DNA of 64,000 bases, taken from assembly GCF_013343235.1 (NCBI RefSeq), contig NZ_CP040094.1, forward strand, positions 2,418,501 to 2,482,500. Reading direction: 5' to 3'. The notes under the pieces were generated by a model. That model was given only the letters and a program-made list of their open reading frames with translations, was not told the DNA's origin and did not search any database. The translations under genes were made by a program, and so were the position numbers. This stretch comes from Nostoc sp. TCL240-02. Its GTDB lineage: Bacteria; Cyanobacteriota; Cyanobacteriia; Cyanobacteriales; Nostocaceae. Positions 27,145 through 36,426 of the stretch are shown here, piece after piece. How positions within the stretch are numbered: position 1 is the first letter of the stretch; every line of letters starts with the position of its first letter.

Positions 27145-27726
27145 TTATTCTTTAGCCTCAAAGTCAACTTTATCATAAATATCTGATAGAGGGATTTGAA
27201 ATTGAATAGAGGATAGTGTTAAGATATTACTCTCTTCTTCATACTCTGAGAAAATCCATTTATTTTCGTCAGTTTTAGAATACTGTTCTACATGATTTTT
27301 GTATTGATCGATCAGAACATATTCCTGAAAACTGGGAATGATACGATAAGCCGCAAATTTTTCATCTAGGTCATAGCTTCTGGTAAATTTGGATAACACT
27401 TCACAAATCATTAAGGGATTAGTAATTGTATCTTTACGTCCCTCAGAAAACTCTAATGAGCCTGCAACAACCATTACATCAGGATATGTATGAATTTGCT
27501 TTTTGGGAATCCATAGACGTTGATCGGCGACGAATACTCGATAAGGTTGCCGCTTCAAAGCAAAATTGAGTGTTGCACTCAGATTAAGAGCTATTTGGTT
27601 GTGATTTGGTGTTCCACCTGTCATGGGTATAATTTGACCATCTATATATTCATGACGATACTCGGAAATGACTTCTAGTTCTAGGTATTCTGTGGGAGAA
27701 TAATGGCGTTTTTCTTGTAATTGCAT
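27145..27726 (-). CDS. Uma2-family (DUF820) restriction-endonuclease-like protein
   Basis: A 193-residue protein of the Uma2/DUF820 family, which is very expanded in cyanobacteria. The typical elements are the N-terminal Y-S-P-x-E-Y-L-x-L-E, the stretch Y-I-D-G-Q-I-I-P-M-T-G-G-T-P-N-H-N, the core Y-P-D-V-M-V-V and P-L-M-I-C-E-V-L-S, and Y-V-L-I-D-Q. The PD-(D/E)XK-like D and E residues are in place (D of Y-P-D, E of C-E-V-L). The biological role of these proteins is not settled; transposon-associated nuclease activity has been suggested from the fold. It sits 28 bases upstream of miaB and could be co-transcribed. The upstream gap carries an ACGCAGAGGTAACGCAGAGG repeat. Confidence 0.88.
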   Translation of the reverse strand: MQLQEKRHYSPTEYLELEVISEYRHEYIDGQIIPMTGGTPNHNQIALNLSATLNFALKRQPYRVFVADQRLWIPKKQIHTYPDVMVVAGSLEFSEGRKDTITNPLMICEVLSKFTRSYDLDEKFAAYRIIPSFQEYVLIDQYKNHVEQYSKTDENKWIFSEYEEESNILTLSSIQFQIPLSDIYDKVDFEAKE

Positions 27727-27845
27727 AGGGCAATATTTTTTGTTATTTTTGATTTTGCATTGACCAGATGCGATTAAGTCCGATCAATGCTATTCGTTTT
27801 TACTGTAGCGTTGTTTTTTAACGCAGAGGTAACGCAGAGGGGTTA

Positions 27846-29384
27846 TTAGGCTGGGTTCCAAGTGCCATGGAAGCTGTGAGGGATGACGCTGGGTAATCCC
27901 AGTTTGCAAACGGGTTCGGCATCCAGGCGATCACTATCAAATACCCAAACTTCGCTACTATGATAATTACCATCGTAGACGACAGTTAGCAACCAACTTT
28001 GCTCAGGGTTTTGGGTGGATTGGGCGTGGATGGGTTCTGAGGGATAACGATTTTCTCCAAAGTCTGCTTCGGTGAGGGTTTCGGTTTTGTTGTCGAAGCG
28101 GGCGATCGCATTTAATAATTCTTGGCTAATATCTGTTCCTGAACGGGATTTTGACATATATGTGTACCGCGAAGCTTGTCCCACGTTTTGCTGTGGTACA
28201 GTCGGAAATTCACAATGTTCGTTTAATAGTTGATGAATTGACGTAACTTTGCCAGTTTGGGGATGCAAATGAACTCGCGTTAGTGTACTTTTAGCTGGGG
28301 TGTGAGTCTCACCTGTTGCTACTTCTTTGAGATATTGGTTAGTTTGAAAATCTTCATAACGGGCAACATCCACAATTACTGAACCACTAGCATCTACATA
28401 ACCATTAGAAAAATGCCATTGAAACCAAGGTTCGGTTTCTCCACGACTGACTACAGATAGAGTTTCCCGATCAATAACTAAAATCTGAGTTCCTAATTTA
28501 GGTTGCCACTCTAGCGAATTACTATAGTTGTTTATCCCTATTAGCAGGGGTAAGATATTCAAGCGCACTGGCGGAATGAAAAATACAAGATACTGTCCTG
28601 CTAAAACAAAATCATGCACCAATGCTATACCATCTAGCTGGTATGCGGCTTGTTGGATAATCCGTCCAGTGGAATCGCTTTTGTAAATATTCAGCGTCGC
28701 CTTTTGTCCAGGGCTGATGCCAAAGTTAAAAATTTCACCTGTTTGCTTATCACGCTTACAATGCGCGGAATAGTTTAATCCTTTTGTTAATCCTCCTAAG
28801 TCATCTTCGCCCAAAGTTTCTAAAGTTTGTAAATTGAGGGCGTGGGGTTTACCACCTTCCCATAATGCCAAAAGTTTATCTGGAAGTGCTAGCACTGAGG
28901 TGTTGGCAGCATTCTTGAGAGGCTTTCGCCATTGATTCCAAATTGGCCCTGGTGCAGTCATCCCATAATTGCCGTAGAGTAGTTTACCTGCTGCGGCTTC
29001 TTCTTGATAGCCAGAGGTTTGCACGTAGCGATAAACCCCCATTGCAACTCCATCGGTAAAATTTACAGCCAGAATTGCCCCATCTCCATCAAACCAGTGT
29101 CCCATGCGATCGCCACCGCGTTCTAGTCGTGCGGGGCCATTGCGGTAAAGAGTGCCACACAAACCATCTGGAATTTTGCCAGAGATAATTGGTAGTTGCG
29201 TAGAGGGAAATTCTTTTGCTGGTTTTGCATTAGCGTTCGCGCAGCGTTCCGCAGGAAAGCTCACCGTTGGCGTAGCGTCTCGTAGAGAAGGTATTGCACC
29301 TGCCCAAGCTTTTATGATTGACTTTTTGCTAATGGTATGCATTTCAAGTGTTGCTTGATAAATTATCGATGTACATACCTGCAT
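27846..29384 (-). CDS. Carotenoid cleavage oxygenase (RPE65/CCO family)
   Basis: A 512-residue enzyme of the carotenoid/apocarotenoid oxygenase family. The four iron-ligand histidines are recognisable in S-A-H-C-K-R-D (about residue 208), L-V-H-D-F (about 256), Q-W-H-F-S-N-G (about 323) and S-F-H-G-T-W at the C-terminus (about 504). Conserved G-T-L-Y-R-N-G-P and H-W-F-D-G-D-G near the N-terminus fit the family. It would cleave a carotenoid or apocarotenoid double bond with O2. ATG 29384 gives the longest reading; ATG 29342 is an alternative and neither has a clear Shine-Dalgarno. Residues about 32-50 are encoded by an inserted intergenic-type repeat and are not expected in relatives. Substrate cannot be read from sequence. 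Confidence 0.9.
   Translation of the reverse strand: MQVCTSIIYQATLEMHTISKKSIIKAWAGAIPSLRDATPTVSFPAERCANANAKPAKEFPSTQLPIISGKIPDGLCGTLYRNGPARLERGGDRMGHWFDGDGAILAVNFTDGVAMGVYRYVQTSGYQEEAAAGKLLYGNYGMTAPGPIWNQWRKPLKNAANTSVLALPDKLLALWEGGKPHALNLQTLETLGEDDLGGLTKGLNYSAHCKRDKQTGEIFNFGISPGQKATLNIYKSDSTGRIIQQAAYQLDGIALVHDFVLAGQYLVFFIPPVRLNILPLLIGINNYSNSLEWQPKLGTQILVIDRETLSVVSRGETEPWFQWHFSNGYVDASGSVIVDVARYEDFQTNQYLKEVATGETHTPAKSTLTRVHLHPQTGKVTSIHQLLNEHCEFPTVPQQNVGQASRYTYMSKSRSGTDISQELLNAIARFDNKTETLTEADFGENRYPSEPIHAQSTQNPEQSWLLTVVYDGNYHSSEVWVFDSDRLDAEPVCKLGLPSVIPHSFHGTWNPA
29233..29291 (-). repeat. Repeat insertion in the N-terminus of the carotenoid oxygenase gene
   Basis: On the minus strand this reads TTCTCTACGAGACGCTACGC, then CAACGGTGAGC and GCGGAACGCTGCGCGAACGC, which is the form of a widespread Nostoc intergenic repeat. 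It is translated as L-R-D-A-T-P-T-V-S-F-P-A-E-R-C-A-N-A-N-A without stop or frameshift. Confidence 0.65.
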
Positions 29385-29489
29385 TCTTACATTTTCATCT
29401 ATTAGTCGTTAACTGAGCTAGCTCATAGTAACCAACAGGAATAATCACTAAAGTGAAGTCAATCAAGATTGTAAGTGGTTGAAAAAACT

Positions 29490-29951
29490 ATGGTTAGCCA
29501 ACAAACAATAGATATCGTCAAATCTACAGCACCTATTTTGAAAAAGAACGGTCAGCAAATCACAACTCGGATGTATGAAATTATGTTTCAAAACCATCCA
29601 GAGGTGAGAGAACAGTTTAATCTGGCGGCTCAAGCAGATGGTTCTCAGCCTGCGAGATTAGCTACAGCAGTTTATAGCTATGCTAACCAAATTGATAATT
29701 TGGCTGTTTTAAAGTCAATGGTTGAAAAAATTGCCCATCGTCATGTGCAGACTCATGTTACACCAGAGCAATATCCTATTGTTGGGGAAAGTTTACTGCA
29801 AGCTATGAAAGATGTTTTGGGAGAAGCTGCTACAGACGAAGTGATGGCTGCTTGGACTGAAGCTTATCAGGCATTGTCTGAAGTGTTCATTCACAGAGAA
29901 CATGATATATATGTGGGTGAAGAGAAAAAACCACAGCTTTTGCATTCATAA
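29490..29951 (+). CDS. Single-domain bacterial haemoglobin (flavohaemoglobin-type globin)
   Basis: About 153 residues with the full globin fold and no reductase domain. The B-helix Tyr is in T-R-M-Y-E-I-M-F, the CD1 Phe in R-E-Q-F-N-L-A, and the proximal F8 His in A-H-R-H-V near residue 85, with the H-helix region at V-M-A-A-W-T-E-A-Y. It belongs with Vitreoscilla-type and flavohaemoglobin globins rather than truncated GlbN. Likely roles are O2 or NO handling. The frame opens at GTG 29475, but ATG 29490 starts at the usual place. It is the only plus-strand gene between miaB and the Crp fragment and diverges from the carotenoid oxygenase gene with about 100 bases between. Confidence 0.88.
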   Translation: MVSQQTIDIVKSTAPILKKNGQQITTRMYEIMFQNHPEVREQFNLAAQADGSQPARLATAVYSYANQIDNLAVLKSMVEKIAHRHVQTHVTPEQYPIVGESLLQAMKDVLGEAATDEVMAAWTEAYQALSEVFIHREHDIYVGEEKKPQLLHS

Positions 29952-30162
29952 CGACAAAACTTAGTGCAGCATTTCATTAATTTGTAGTAAATTAAATTTG
30001 GCGATACCCTACAATGCTATAGCGGTTATCAGTCCAGTTCAGTACACTTAGGAGAAAGCAATTCTACTGATAACTGAATTGTTCAAGGCTCTTACCAATC
30101 CGATGTAGCGAGAGGGCTGTATACCTTGTGAATGTGTTGCTTCTATGCCCGCAAGTTGGTTA

Positions 30163-30501
30163 TTAGTAATAGCTAAATAAACTCAAGGCTGCACTAATGA
30201 TAAACATAAACGTATATCCCGTAGCGCTGGCGATCGCACCGCTAAGAACTGAAGCAGCAATTTTGCCAATGTATACTACTGACACCTGAAATGTATAATC
30301 AGTAGCGGCTGTAGCAGGTTCGCATTTATCCATCATGGCACTTAGTAATGCAGTATATGCCATACTTTGGGCTGCATTGACTGTTATAGTCACAGCATAC
30401 AGCACTGGTAAACTACTGATACCAATTGCAGTTATGATATACAAAAGTGTCACCATGCTAGCGGCAAAGCCAAATAGAGCTAGAGAACGCGCGTCTTTGT
30501 G
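30163..30501 (-). pseudogene. MFS transporter C-terminal fragment (decayed)
   Basis: The minus strand encodes about 112 residues with three hydrophobic helices; the frame can be extended upstream of the first Met (30456) through H-K-D-A-R-S-L-A-L-F-G-F-A-A-S to an in-frame TAG. The pattern matches the last helices of a major-facilitator permease. The N-terminal 8-9 helices are absent, and no matching sequence is found on either side. No start with a ribosome-binding site is present. It is most likely the relic of a deleted transporter gene. Confidence 0.65.
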
Positions 30502-30703
30502 ATGATTTATCTAGTCTTTACGAGCTAGAATTTCCATCAAAAAACATTGACTGAACCGTATTTGAGAGTTTAATTCTATGTTACGGCTTATGTGAGTTGA
30601 AGTCTGGAAAGACGTAAATACGTCAACATAGCTAAACATCTTGGCTGAACCACAGCCTGAAACCCTTGCTATCGCTTGGGCATTTTTAATTCACATAAGG
30701 CGT

Positions 30704-30740
30704 ATGTTTCAAGTGAGAATTTAAACCCCACTTGAAACAT
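30704..30740 (-). terminator. Hairpin downstream of the glutathione S-transferase gene
   Basis: ATGTTTCAAGTG (30704-30715) and CACTTGAAACAT (30729-30740) are perfect 12-bp arms, 16 bases after the stop codon of the minus-strand gst gene. There is no T-tract. The adjoining 30541-30700 looks like an interspersed repeat, so the hairpin may belong to it. Confidence 0.5.
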
Positions 30741-30755
30741 AATTATTAATTACGT

Positions 30756-31427
30756 TTAAACAGCAGCGAGAGTAGGCGCAGCGAATTTAGCATATCGCTC
30801 AATGTAGAATTCCTTAGAGTTAGCGATCGCTTTCACAGATTCATGCTCTTTCAAAGCATGTTTCCACTGGCGTAGACGGGTAAACTCTTCTGGTATCCCA
30901 AAACCACGATACTGCTTTAGTGCAGCCCATCGCTCAAACCAGGGGAAATAGGTGAAATCGACCAAACTGATAGATTCACCAAACCAGTAAGGGCCTTCCC
31001 CAGAAAGCTTTGCCAAACCTTCGTTTTCAACGAATTCCAGGTGTTTGTATAGTTCCTGTTTAGCTTCTTCTTGTTTTTGGGGATCTGAACTCCGCAGTAG
31101 GGTAGAAAAAGCGGGGACAAACCTGGTGTTAGCAAAATCGATCCAAATACGAGCCTGTGCCTTTGCAATGGGGCTGCTGGGTAACAGTGGTGGATTAGGA
31201 AATACCTCATCAAGATACTCGTTAATTACTGCTGATTCCCAAACTCGGTTATCGCCATGAGTTAGTGCAGGCACTTTCCCATAGGGGGAAACTTTGGTAA
31301 ACCCTTCAGGCTTATTCTGCAAATCAATCTCAATCAAATCGAAGTCGATGCCCTTCTCTTGGAGTACTAAGCGGGTACGGTGAGCATAAGGACAAACAAC
31401 TGCACTGTATACTTTGATTTGGGCCAT
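30756..31427 (-). CDS. Glutathione S-transferase (omega/DHAR-like)
   Basis: A 223-residue glutathione transferase starting at ATG 31427, which has an AAGG motif about eleven bases upstream; an upstream in-frame ATG (31496) would add 23 residues before the usual M-A-Q-I-K-V-Y start. The N-terminal thioredoxin-fold domain has C-P-Y-A-H-R-T-R-L at residues 12-20, putting a cysteine at the catalytic position as in omega and DHAR classes, and the substrate-binding motif K-V-P-A-L-T then E-S-A-V-I-N-E-Y-L-D. The all-helical C-terminal domain is complete. It probably handles glutathione-linked redox or detoxification. It stands alone between the MFS relic and an arylsulfotransferase-like gene 262 bases upstream. 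Confidence 0.9.
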   Translation of the reverse strand: MAQIKVYSAVVCPYAHRTRLVLQEKGIDFDLIEIDLQNKPEGFTKVSPYGKVPALTHGDNRVWESAVINEYLDEVFPNPPLLPSSPIAKAQARIWIDFANTRFVPAFSTLLRSSDPQKQEEAKQELYKHLEFVENEGLAKLSGEGPYWFGESISLVDFTYFPWFERWAALKQYRGFGIPEEFTRLRQWKHALKEHESVKAIANSKEFYIERYAKFAAPTLAAV

Positions 31428-31688
31428 GTTTAAGTACCTTGGTAAATAGGACTTGTTAATCGGCATTGGGAATTGAATTTTCATCCAAAATCCCAAATCT
31501 TAAATTGTTAGTGTCATAAAACCTTCTTGAGGCTAATGTAGCGTTAAAAATTTTCGACACTAACCAAACTTTTAAATTGGACTATTAGGTCAAGTTAGGG
31601 AATTGGGAAGAGGCAGAGGGGAAAGAGGTAATTTTGTATTCTCCCCCTTGTCCCCTGCTCCCTGTCCCCCTGCTTCCCATACCTTCTC

Positions 31689-32816
31689 CTAAAGCCAAGG
31701 GATCTCTTCAGGTGCATAACGGAAGGCGCGGAAAACTGTATTTTGCTCTCCACGAGTTACGGGCGACTTTTCACCTGGAATATTGCGAGTTGCAAAGTGG
31801 GGGTTGATGTATTCCCAAACAATCTCTCCTGCAACTGTCACCTCGAATATCCGGCCGTAAGCACCTTCTGTAATCAAGGTATTACCATTTCCTAAACGTT
31901 GCGCTCCTGATATGTATGCACTGAAGAAATTTTGGGGCGGGTTGTCGGTGTATTCCCAAACTATCTCTTTCGTTTGACGGTTTACCTCAATCACACGGGA
32001 GAAATTGAGAGCGACGTTACGGCGATGTGCGCCATTGTCGAAAATCACGATATTACCGTTAGCTAGCTCGTTTGGGAAGTGCTGCTGTGCCAGCACGTCA
32101 TCACCCAACGTCCAAATAATTTCTCCGGTTTTGCGATCGACAATGACAACTGTAGAGATATTGCGAAAGCTCACTATAATGTTGCCATCAGCGAGTTCAC
32201 CCACAGTATTCCCATGAGTCCACTCGTGTCGATGATCTTGGGGTGTAATCGTAAATATATCTGGGTCGAGGTGTTCGTGGGCGTGCCAAGTCCAAACAAT
32301 TTCACCTCCTGGAGTCACCTCATAAAGCACATCAGCATAGATATCACCATCTGGTTCTGTACCTGGTACGCCACCTTTGATCCGGGGAACCAAAGACTGA
32401 GGTATCTTTTCAATGGCGAGTAGAATTGTGTTGCCATTGGCAAGTCTGCGTCCATCGTGATGATGATCTGGATGCTTATATTCCCAGATAATATTTCCTT
32501 TGGGATCTGCTTCTAAAACAACGCCACTTTTGAATGCAGCCCACAAAGCAAAACGTAGTGGTTCTTCTGGCGGAGTCTTACCGTTATAAAAAAGGTTGCC
32601 ATTGGGCAAGAGATAACCGTATAACCCTGGTGGATATGGCAGATTCCACTGGTGTACTACTTTTCCTTCTAAGTTTAGAAGGTAGACTTCACCTTGACCT
32701 GTCAGAGGCGTGAAAAGTGTGTATCCTTTAAATGCTTTTTCGGGATTGTAAGCCCTTAAACCAGTACCCCGACGACGAATAGTATTCTGGTCAATTAATG
32801 TTGCTGTAAAAGTCAT
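31689..32816 (-). CDS. Arylsulfotransferase-like six-bladed beta-propeller protein
   Basis: A 375-residue protein related to arylsulfotransferase (ASST/Arylsulfotran_2) families. Repeated blades of the form L-x-N-G-N-(I/L)-x-(V/L/F) followed by (G/K)-E-I-V-W-x-(W/Y) are visible throughout (for example L-P-N-G-N-L-F, L-A-N-G-N-T-I-L-L, L-A-D-G-N-I-I-V, L-G-N-G-N-T-L-I), with H-H-D-G-R-R and H-E-W-T-H-G-N-T histidines that could correspond to active-site residues. No signal peptide is visible, unlike periplasmic ASST, so the protein may be cytosolic with a different sulfuryl or other substrate. It is followed after 262 bases by gst and preceded by an aldo/keto reductase gene on the same strand. 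The 3' gap holds a C/T-rich low-complexity repeat. Confidence 0.8.
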   Translation of the reverse strand: MTFTATLIDQNTIRRRGTGLRAYNPEKAFKGYTLFTPLTGQGEVYLLNLEGKVVHQWNLPYPPGLYGYLLPNGNLFYNGKTPPEEPLRFALWAAFKSGVVLEADPKGNIIWEYKHPDHHHDGRRLANGNTILLAIEKIPQSLVPRIKGGVPGTEPDGDIYADVLYEVTPGGEIVWTWHAHEHLDPDIFTITPQDHRHEWTHGNTVGELADGNIIVSFRNISTVVIVDRKTGEIIWTLGDDVLAQQHFPNELANGNIVIFDNGAHRRNVALNFSRVIEVNRQTKEIVWEYTDNPPQNFFSAYISGAQRLGNGNTLITEGAYGRIFEVTVAGEIVWEYINPHFATRNIPGEKSPVTRGEQNTVFRAFRYAPEEIPWL

Positions 32817-32933
32817 ATTTTACCTACTAAATATCTAGTTGTGAATCTAAGAATTAGGACAGAATGCATCGCTTATCCTACTCGTTTCTGAACAATTCGG
32901 GACTCACCACTCAGCACTCACTACTCAGCACTT

Positions 32934-33971
32934 TTATGGTGCTGGGTTTGGTGACTGAGCATGAACTATATCCAACTCTTCCAAAATGTCTTTACTGAGA
33001 ACTACATCCACACTTTCCAAATTCTCTTTAAGTTGTTCTAGTGTCGTAGCACCAATAATTGTGCTAGGGACAAACCAACGACTCCGCACGAATGCCAAAG
33101 CCAAATGCGCTGGACTTAGTTGATAGCGCTTGGCAATTTCCACGTAAGCTGCTACAGCTTCGGTCACTTTTGGTTTTAAGTAGCGCTGACCAAAATTTTC
33201 AAACAAACTAACTCTTGCTTTCTCTGGTTTGCCATTTAGATATTTGCCGGTCAAGAAGCCAAATGCTAAAGGACTATAAGCCAGTAACCCAATTTCTTCA
33301 TGATAAACTGCTTCTGCTAAGGCTCCATCAAATACTCGATTCAGCAAGTTATAGGCATTTTGAATTGAAACAACTTTGGGTAAACCTAATTGTTTAGAAG
33401 CGTTACTAAATTGTGCCACTCCCCAAGGAGTTTCATTGCTCAAACCGATATAGCGAATTTTTCCTGCCTTAATTACATCGGCAAAAACTGCTAGCTGTTC
33501 AGCGATGGGAACTGTTTCTCCTACCTGAGTCGGATCGAATACCGTTTGCCCAAACCTTGGTACATAGCGATCGGGCCAGTGGATTTGGTAGAGATCAATA
33601 TAATCTGTTTGTAATCTTTTTAAACTATCATCTACAGCTTGTTTGATATTATCACGGTCAATTGCTTTAGCTCCACCACGTAACCATTTAAAGCCACGAC
33701 CGGGACCAGCAATTTTAGTAGCTATAATCAGTTGTTCTCTTTGTTGACGCTTTAACCATTCCCCAATGTAAGTTTCAGTTAATCCATAAGTTTCGGCACT
33801 TGTTGGAACTGGGTACATTTCCGCCGCATCAATAAAATTGACTCCATGGGCAATAGAATAATCTAACTGAGCATGGGCTTCTTCAATAGTATTTTGCTGT
33901 CCATAAGTCATAGTGCCCAAACAAATTTCAGAAACTTTTAAGTCACTCTTACCAAGCTGGTTATACTTCAT
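32934..33971 (-). CDS. Aldo/keto reductase, Tas-like
   Basis: A 345-residue NADP(H)-dependent aldo/keto reductase. The tetrad is visible: Asp and Tyr in F-I-D-A-A-E-M-Y (about residues 47-54), Lys in I-I-A-T-K-I-A-G-P (about 85) and His in Y-Q-I-H-W-P-D-R-Y (about 129). The stretch R-S-R-W-F-V-P-S-T-I-I-G-A-T near the C-terminus is the nucleotide-binding segment. The long insertion after M-Y and overall length match the Tas subgroup of E. coli. Physiological substrate is unknown. The start ATG at 33971 begins the standard M-K-Y-N-Q-L-G-K-S-D-L-K-V-S. The gene is separate from its neighbours by more than 100 bases. Confidence 0.92.
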   Translation of the reverse strand: MKYNQLGKSDLKVSEICLGTMTYGQQNTIEEAHAQLDYSIAHGVNFIDAAEMYPVPTSAETYGLTETYIGEWLKRQQREQLIIATKIAGPGRGFKWLRGGAKAIDRDNIKQAVDDSLKRLQTDYIDLYQIHWPDRYVPRFGQTVFDPTQVGETVPIAEQLAVFADVIKAGKIRYIGLSNETPWGVAQFSNASKQLGLPKVVSIQNAYNLLNRVFDGALAEAVYHEEIGLLAYSPLAFGFLTGKYLNGKPEKARVSLFENFGQRYLKPKVTEAVAAYVEIAKRYQLSPAHLALAFVRSRWFVPSTIIGATTLEQLKENLESVDVVLSKDILEELDIVHAQSPNPAP

Positions 33972-34504
33972 GTTTTCGCGTTGTTATTCTGTTTAATTTA
34001 ACAGTGATATTCTTATTGGAGATTTTACATTTTGTCAAGTACGTTATTATTTTTAATTAACTTAGCTTCAAACAACACTTAGTTTGGCACCAAGCCAATA
34101 TAAATTTTTCAGCAAAATATTATTTTGCTAATACTACTAAAATTCGATATACAAATCGTAGTTAATGGATGCAGTTGCTTATTATTACATAAAGCTACCT
34201 GATAAGTGGGCTAGTTTGTGGAGTCATAAAAATCTAAAATTGTAGTACAAAGTACTTGCTTTTATTGGGTTTTTGTGGAATGGACTATTTTAGCCTAAAC
34301 ATATACTACGATAAATCAGTTGTTTTACCGTAGTATATCAAAAATCTTAAGATTATTCTGGAATTAAGCCTTAATAAATGTTCATATTAATATACTTTTT
34401 CAGAAGTATATTATTTTCGTGAACAATCAAAATATACTGAAATTATCGGAAAAATTCACAGTATCTGATCGCAATGATAAAGACTTAGGGTTGTAAGAGC
34501 TTGC
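33972..34504. other. AT-rich intergenic region
   Basis: About 530 bases without a credible gene. The only structure noted is the perfect inverted repeat at 34301-34338. The part nearest 34500 is probably decayed upstream sequence of the Crp-family fragment. Confidence 0.5.
34301..34338. promoter_or_regulatory. Perfect 10-bp inverted repeat
   Basis: ATATACTACG (34301-34310) and CGTAGTATAT (34329-34338) are exact inverted arms around an 18-base spacer. The spacing is unusual for an operator and could instead form a loose hairpin. No function is assigned. Confidence 0.35.
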
Positions 34505-34789
34505 TTGTGTAACCAAGAGTTTTTTGCTGCGATCGCTGCTATGCAGATGGATGCAGATATACTAAAAAGCGAGTTCAATCGGGGTACGGCTCTCCAAAGC
34601 GTTCTGCTACGCTACGTGCAAGGTGTATACACTCAAATAGCACAAGGCTCTGCGTGCAACCCTCTTCATAAGCTAGAGGGGTGGCTGGCTCGATGGTTGC
34701 TAACAGTTTATAATCGTCTGGCATCAGATAAATTCCCACTTACGCAAGAAATTATCTCGCAGATGCTGGGTGTACGTGGTGCTGGTGTC
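34505..34789 (+). pseudogene. Crp/Fnr-family regulator fragment lacking the cNMP domain
   Basis: Residues from M-Q-M-D-A-D to M-L-G-V-R-G-A-G-V match the dimerisation helix and helix-turn-helix of cyanobacterial Crp/Fnr-type regulators; the core F-N-R-G, L-L-R-Y-x-Q, A-C-N-x-L-H, R-W-L-L and F-P-L-T-Q-E is diagnostic. The whole N-terminal nucleotide-binding barrel is missing and the HTH is cut just after its recognition helix, where unrelated transposase sequence begins. The only upstream start is a TTG with no ribosome-binding site. The gene is therefore a remnant. Confidence 0.75.
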
Positions 34790-34891
34790 ATCGGTTATTT
34801 TGAGCGAAGAACAACTAGTGGCACCGTAGAAGGAATTAACAATAAGTTGAAGTTGATAAAAAGGCTAGGATATGGCTTTCGCAATTTGTAA
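34790..34891 (+). pseudogene. ISL3-family transposase C-terminal remnant
   Basis: The 33 codons to the stop at 34891 read Y-F-E-R-R-T-T-S-G-T-V-E-G-I-N-N-K-L-K-L then I-K-R-L-G-Y-G-F-R-N, which is the conserved C-terminal end of ISL3-type DDE transposases (T-x-G-x-V-E-G-x-N-N-x-x-K). It is fused in frame to the Crp-family fragment. The rest of the transposase is absent. Confidence 0.75.
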
Positions 34892-34977
34892 ATTTTAGAT
34901 TACGCTGCTTATTATCCTGGCACTTGAGTATTAAATCTTCATAAGGGGATCGTTAGAACCGATTTTTGTAATCAAAC

Positions 34978-36249
34978 CTAAGCTATACCTGCTTCTAATA
35001 AAGATTGACCAAGATAACCACCCTTTGTCAAAACTCCTGGTAACGTAAAGAAATATCCTCCACCCATAGGCTTGATATACTCTTCTAAAGGTTCTCCATT
35101 TAAGCGTTCCTGTACTGTAATAAAACCCTTCTCCAAATTTGACTGAAAACAAACAAACAGCAATCCCATATCCAACTGTCCAGATTTGTCATATCCTCGT
35201 GAGTAGTTGAAGCCGCGACGCAGTATTAAACCCAATTCTGATTGACGAGGATTGGCAAGACGAATATGAGCATTTAAAGGAATTCGTTTACCTTTGGAAT
35301 CTTGTTCATACTTGGGAATATCATGCTCGTTTTTCATTCCTAAAGGTGCGCCAATATCCTTATCACGCCCAATAATTGTCTGTTGTTCTTGCAAAGGTGT
35401 TCTGTCCCAACGTTCAACAAAGTTACGAATTACCCGCACGACTTGATATGTCCCACCAGTAGTCCAAGCGGGTTCATTAGTGTTTGGTTGTACCCAAACA
35501 ACTCTATTCATTAAGCCACTGTTGCTAACATCCAGATTTGCTGTACCATCTTTGAAGCCCAACAAATTACGTACTGTATCTTTGCCAAGTTTTTTGATAG
35601 TGTGGGGCGGTAAAAATCCTTCCATTTTCCAGCGTAAACTCAGTAAATCTGGAAAATTTTTGATAATATCACGTAGTCCATGAATATTAGTTTCTGCTGT
35701 ATTGGAACAAAACTGAAGCAGTAAATCTCCATGACACAAATTAGCATCCAAAGCATCATTAGGAAAGCTAGTCATAGTTGTTAAATGCTTCGGTTTAAGA
35801 TTGCTTAAACTATAGCGATTATCAAATAGTGATGCTCCTACTGCTACTGTAACAGTGAGGTTATCAGGAAAGACTTTCGTACCTAAAACACCAGAGTCGT
35901 TAGGTGGAAGTTTCGGATCTACAGTTTTGGCATTTCCTCCAACCATCAAAAATTCAATTCGTTCGGTCAGAGTTTTAAATAGTCTGACTAAATCCTCTTT
36001 GGTTTTGGCTAAAACATCGAAGCTAACAATTAAAGCCGAAGCAGGTGTGGGTGTGATAATACCCGCTTGATGAATGCCAAAGAAAAGTTGTCTTTCTTGG
36101 GTGGTATCTTCGGTGTTTGCAAAAAACGTGCGAAAACTAAGTGTAGTTAAAGCTGCGACCCCCCCGGCTGCTGCCATGCCAATTAACAGATCGCGACGAC
36201 TAATGCGAGGGGTGATATGTAAATCTGGTTTTTTTACGGTTGATGACAT
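34978..36249 (-). CDS. efeB: Tat-exported Dyp-type peroxidase EfeB
   Basis: A 423-residue haem peroxidase of the Dyp/EfeB family. The twin-arginine signal I-S-R-R-D-L-L is at about residues 15-21, followed by an Ala/Gly-rich hydrophobic stretch. The family motif G-F-K-D-G-T-A-N (distal Asp) is near the middle, the proximal haem His lies in A-H-I-R-L-A-N-P-R and the distal Arg in L-R-R-G-F-N-Y. The start at 36249 is fixed by AAGGAG nine bases upstream; an earlier in-frame start would add 33 repeat-derived residues. It is the last gene of the efeU-efeO-efeB operon and acts in the periplasm in ferrous-iron or haem-iron acquisition. Confidence 0.92.
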   Translation of the reverse strand: MSSTVKKPDLHITPRISRRDLLIGMAAAGGVAALTTLSFRTFFANTEDTTQERQLFFGIHQAGIITPTPASALIVSFDVLAKTKEDLVRLFKTLTERIEFLMVGGNAKTVDPKLPPNDSGVLGTKVFPDNLTVTVAVGASLFDNRYSLSNLKPKHLTTMTSFPNDALDANLCHGDLLLQFCSNTAETNIHGLRDIIKNFPDLLSLRWKMEGFLPPHTIKKLGKDTVRNLLGFKDGTANLDVSNSGLMNRVVWVQPNTNEPAWTTGGTYQVVRVIRNFVERWDRTPLQEQQTIIGRDKDIGAPLGMKNEHDIPKYEQDSKGKRIPLNAHIRLANPRQSELGLILRRGFNYSRGYDKSGQLDMGLLFVCFQSNLEKGFITVQERLNGEPLEEYIKPMGGGYFFTLPGVLTKGGYLGQSLLEAGIA

Positions 36250-36426
36250 TACTTGCACTCCTTCATAAAAATATTGGGCATGGGGCATCCCTTCGGCTCC
36301 GCTCAGGGCAAGTGGGTATTGGGTATGAAGAAGAGACAAGGGAGACAAGGAAGAGGTTATTCAATAATTCCCCTTTGTCTCCCTGCTCCCTCATGCCCCG
36401 ACTCCCCACTCCCTTACTGCTAATTT

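Noticed and set aside
36250..36348. Longer N-terminus for efeB
   Set aside because: The additional residues come from a dispersed repeat, and AAGGAG stands directly before ATG 36249.
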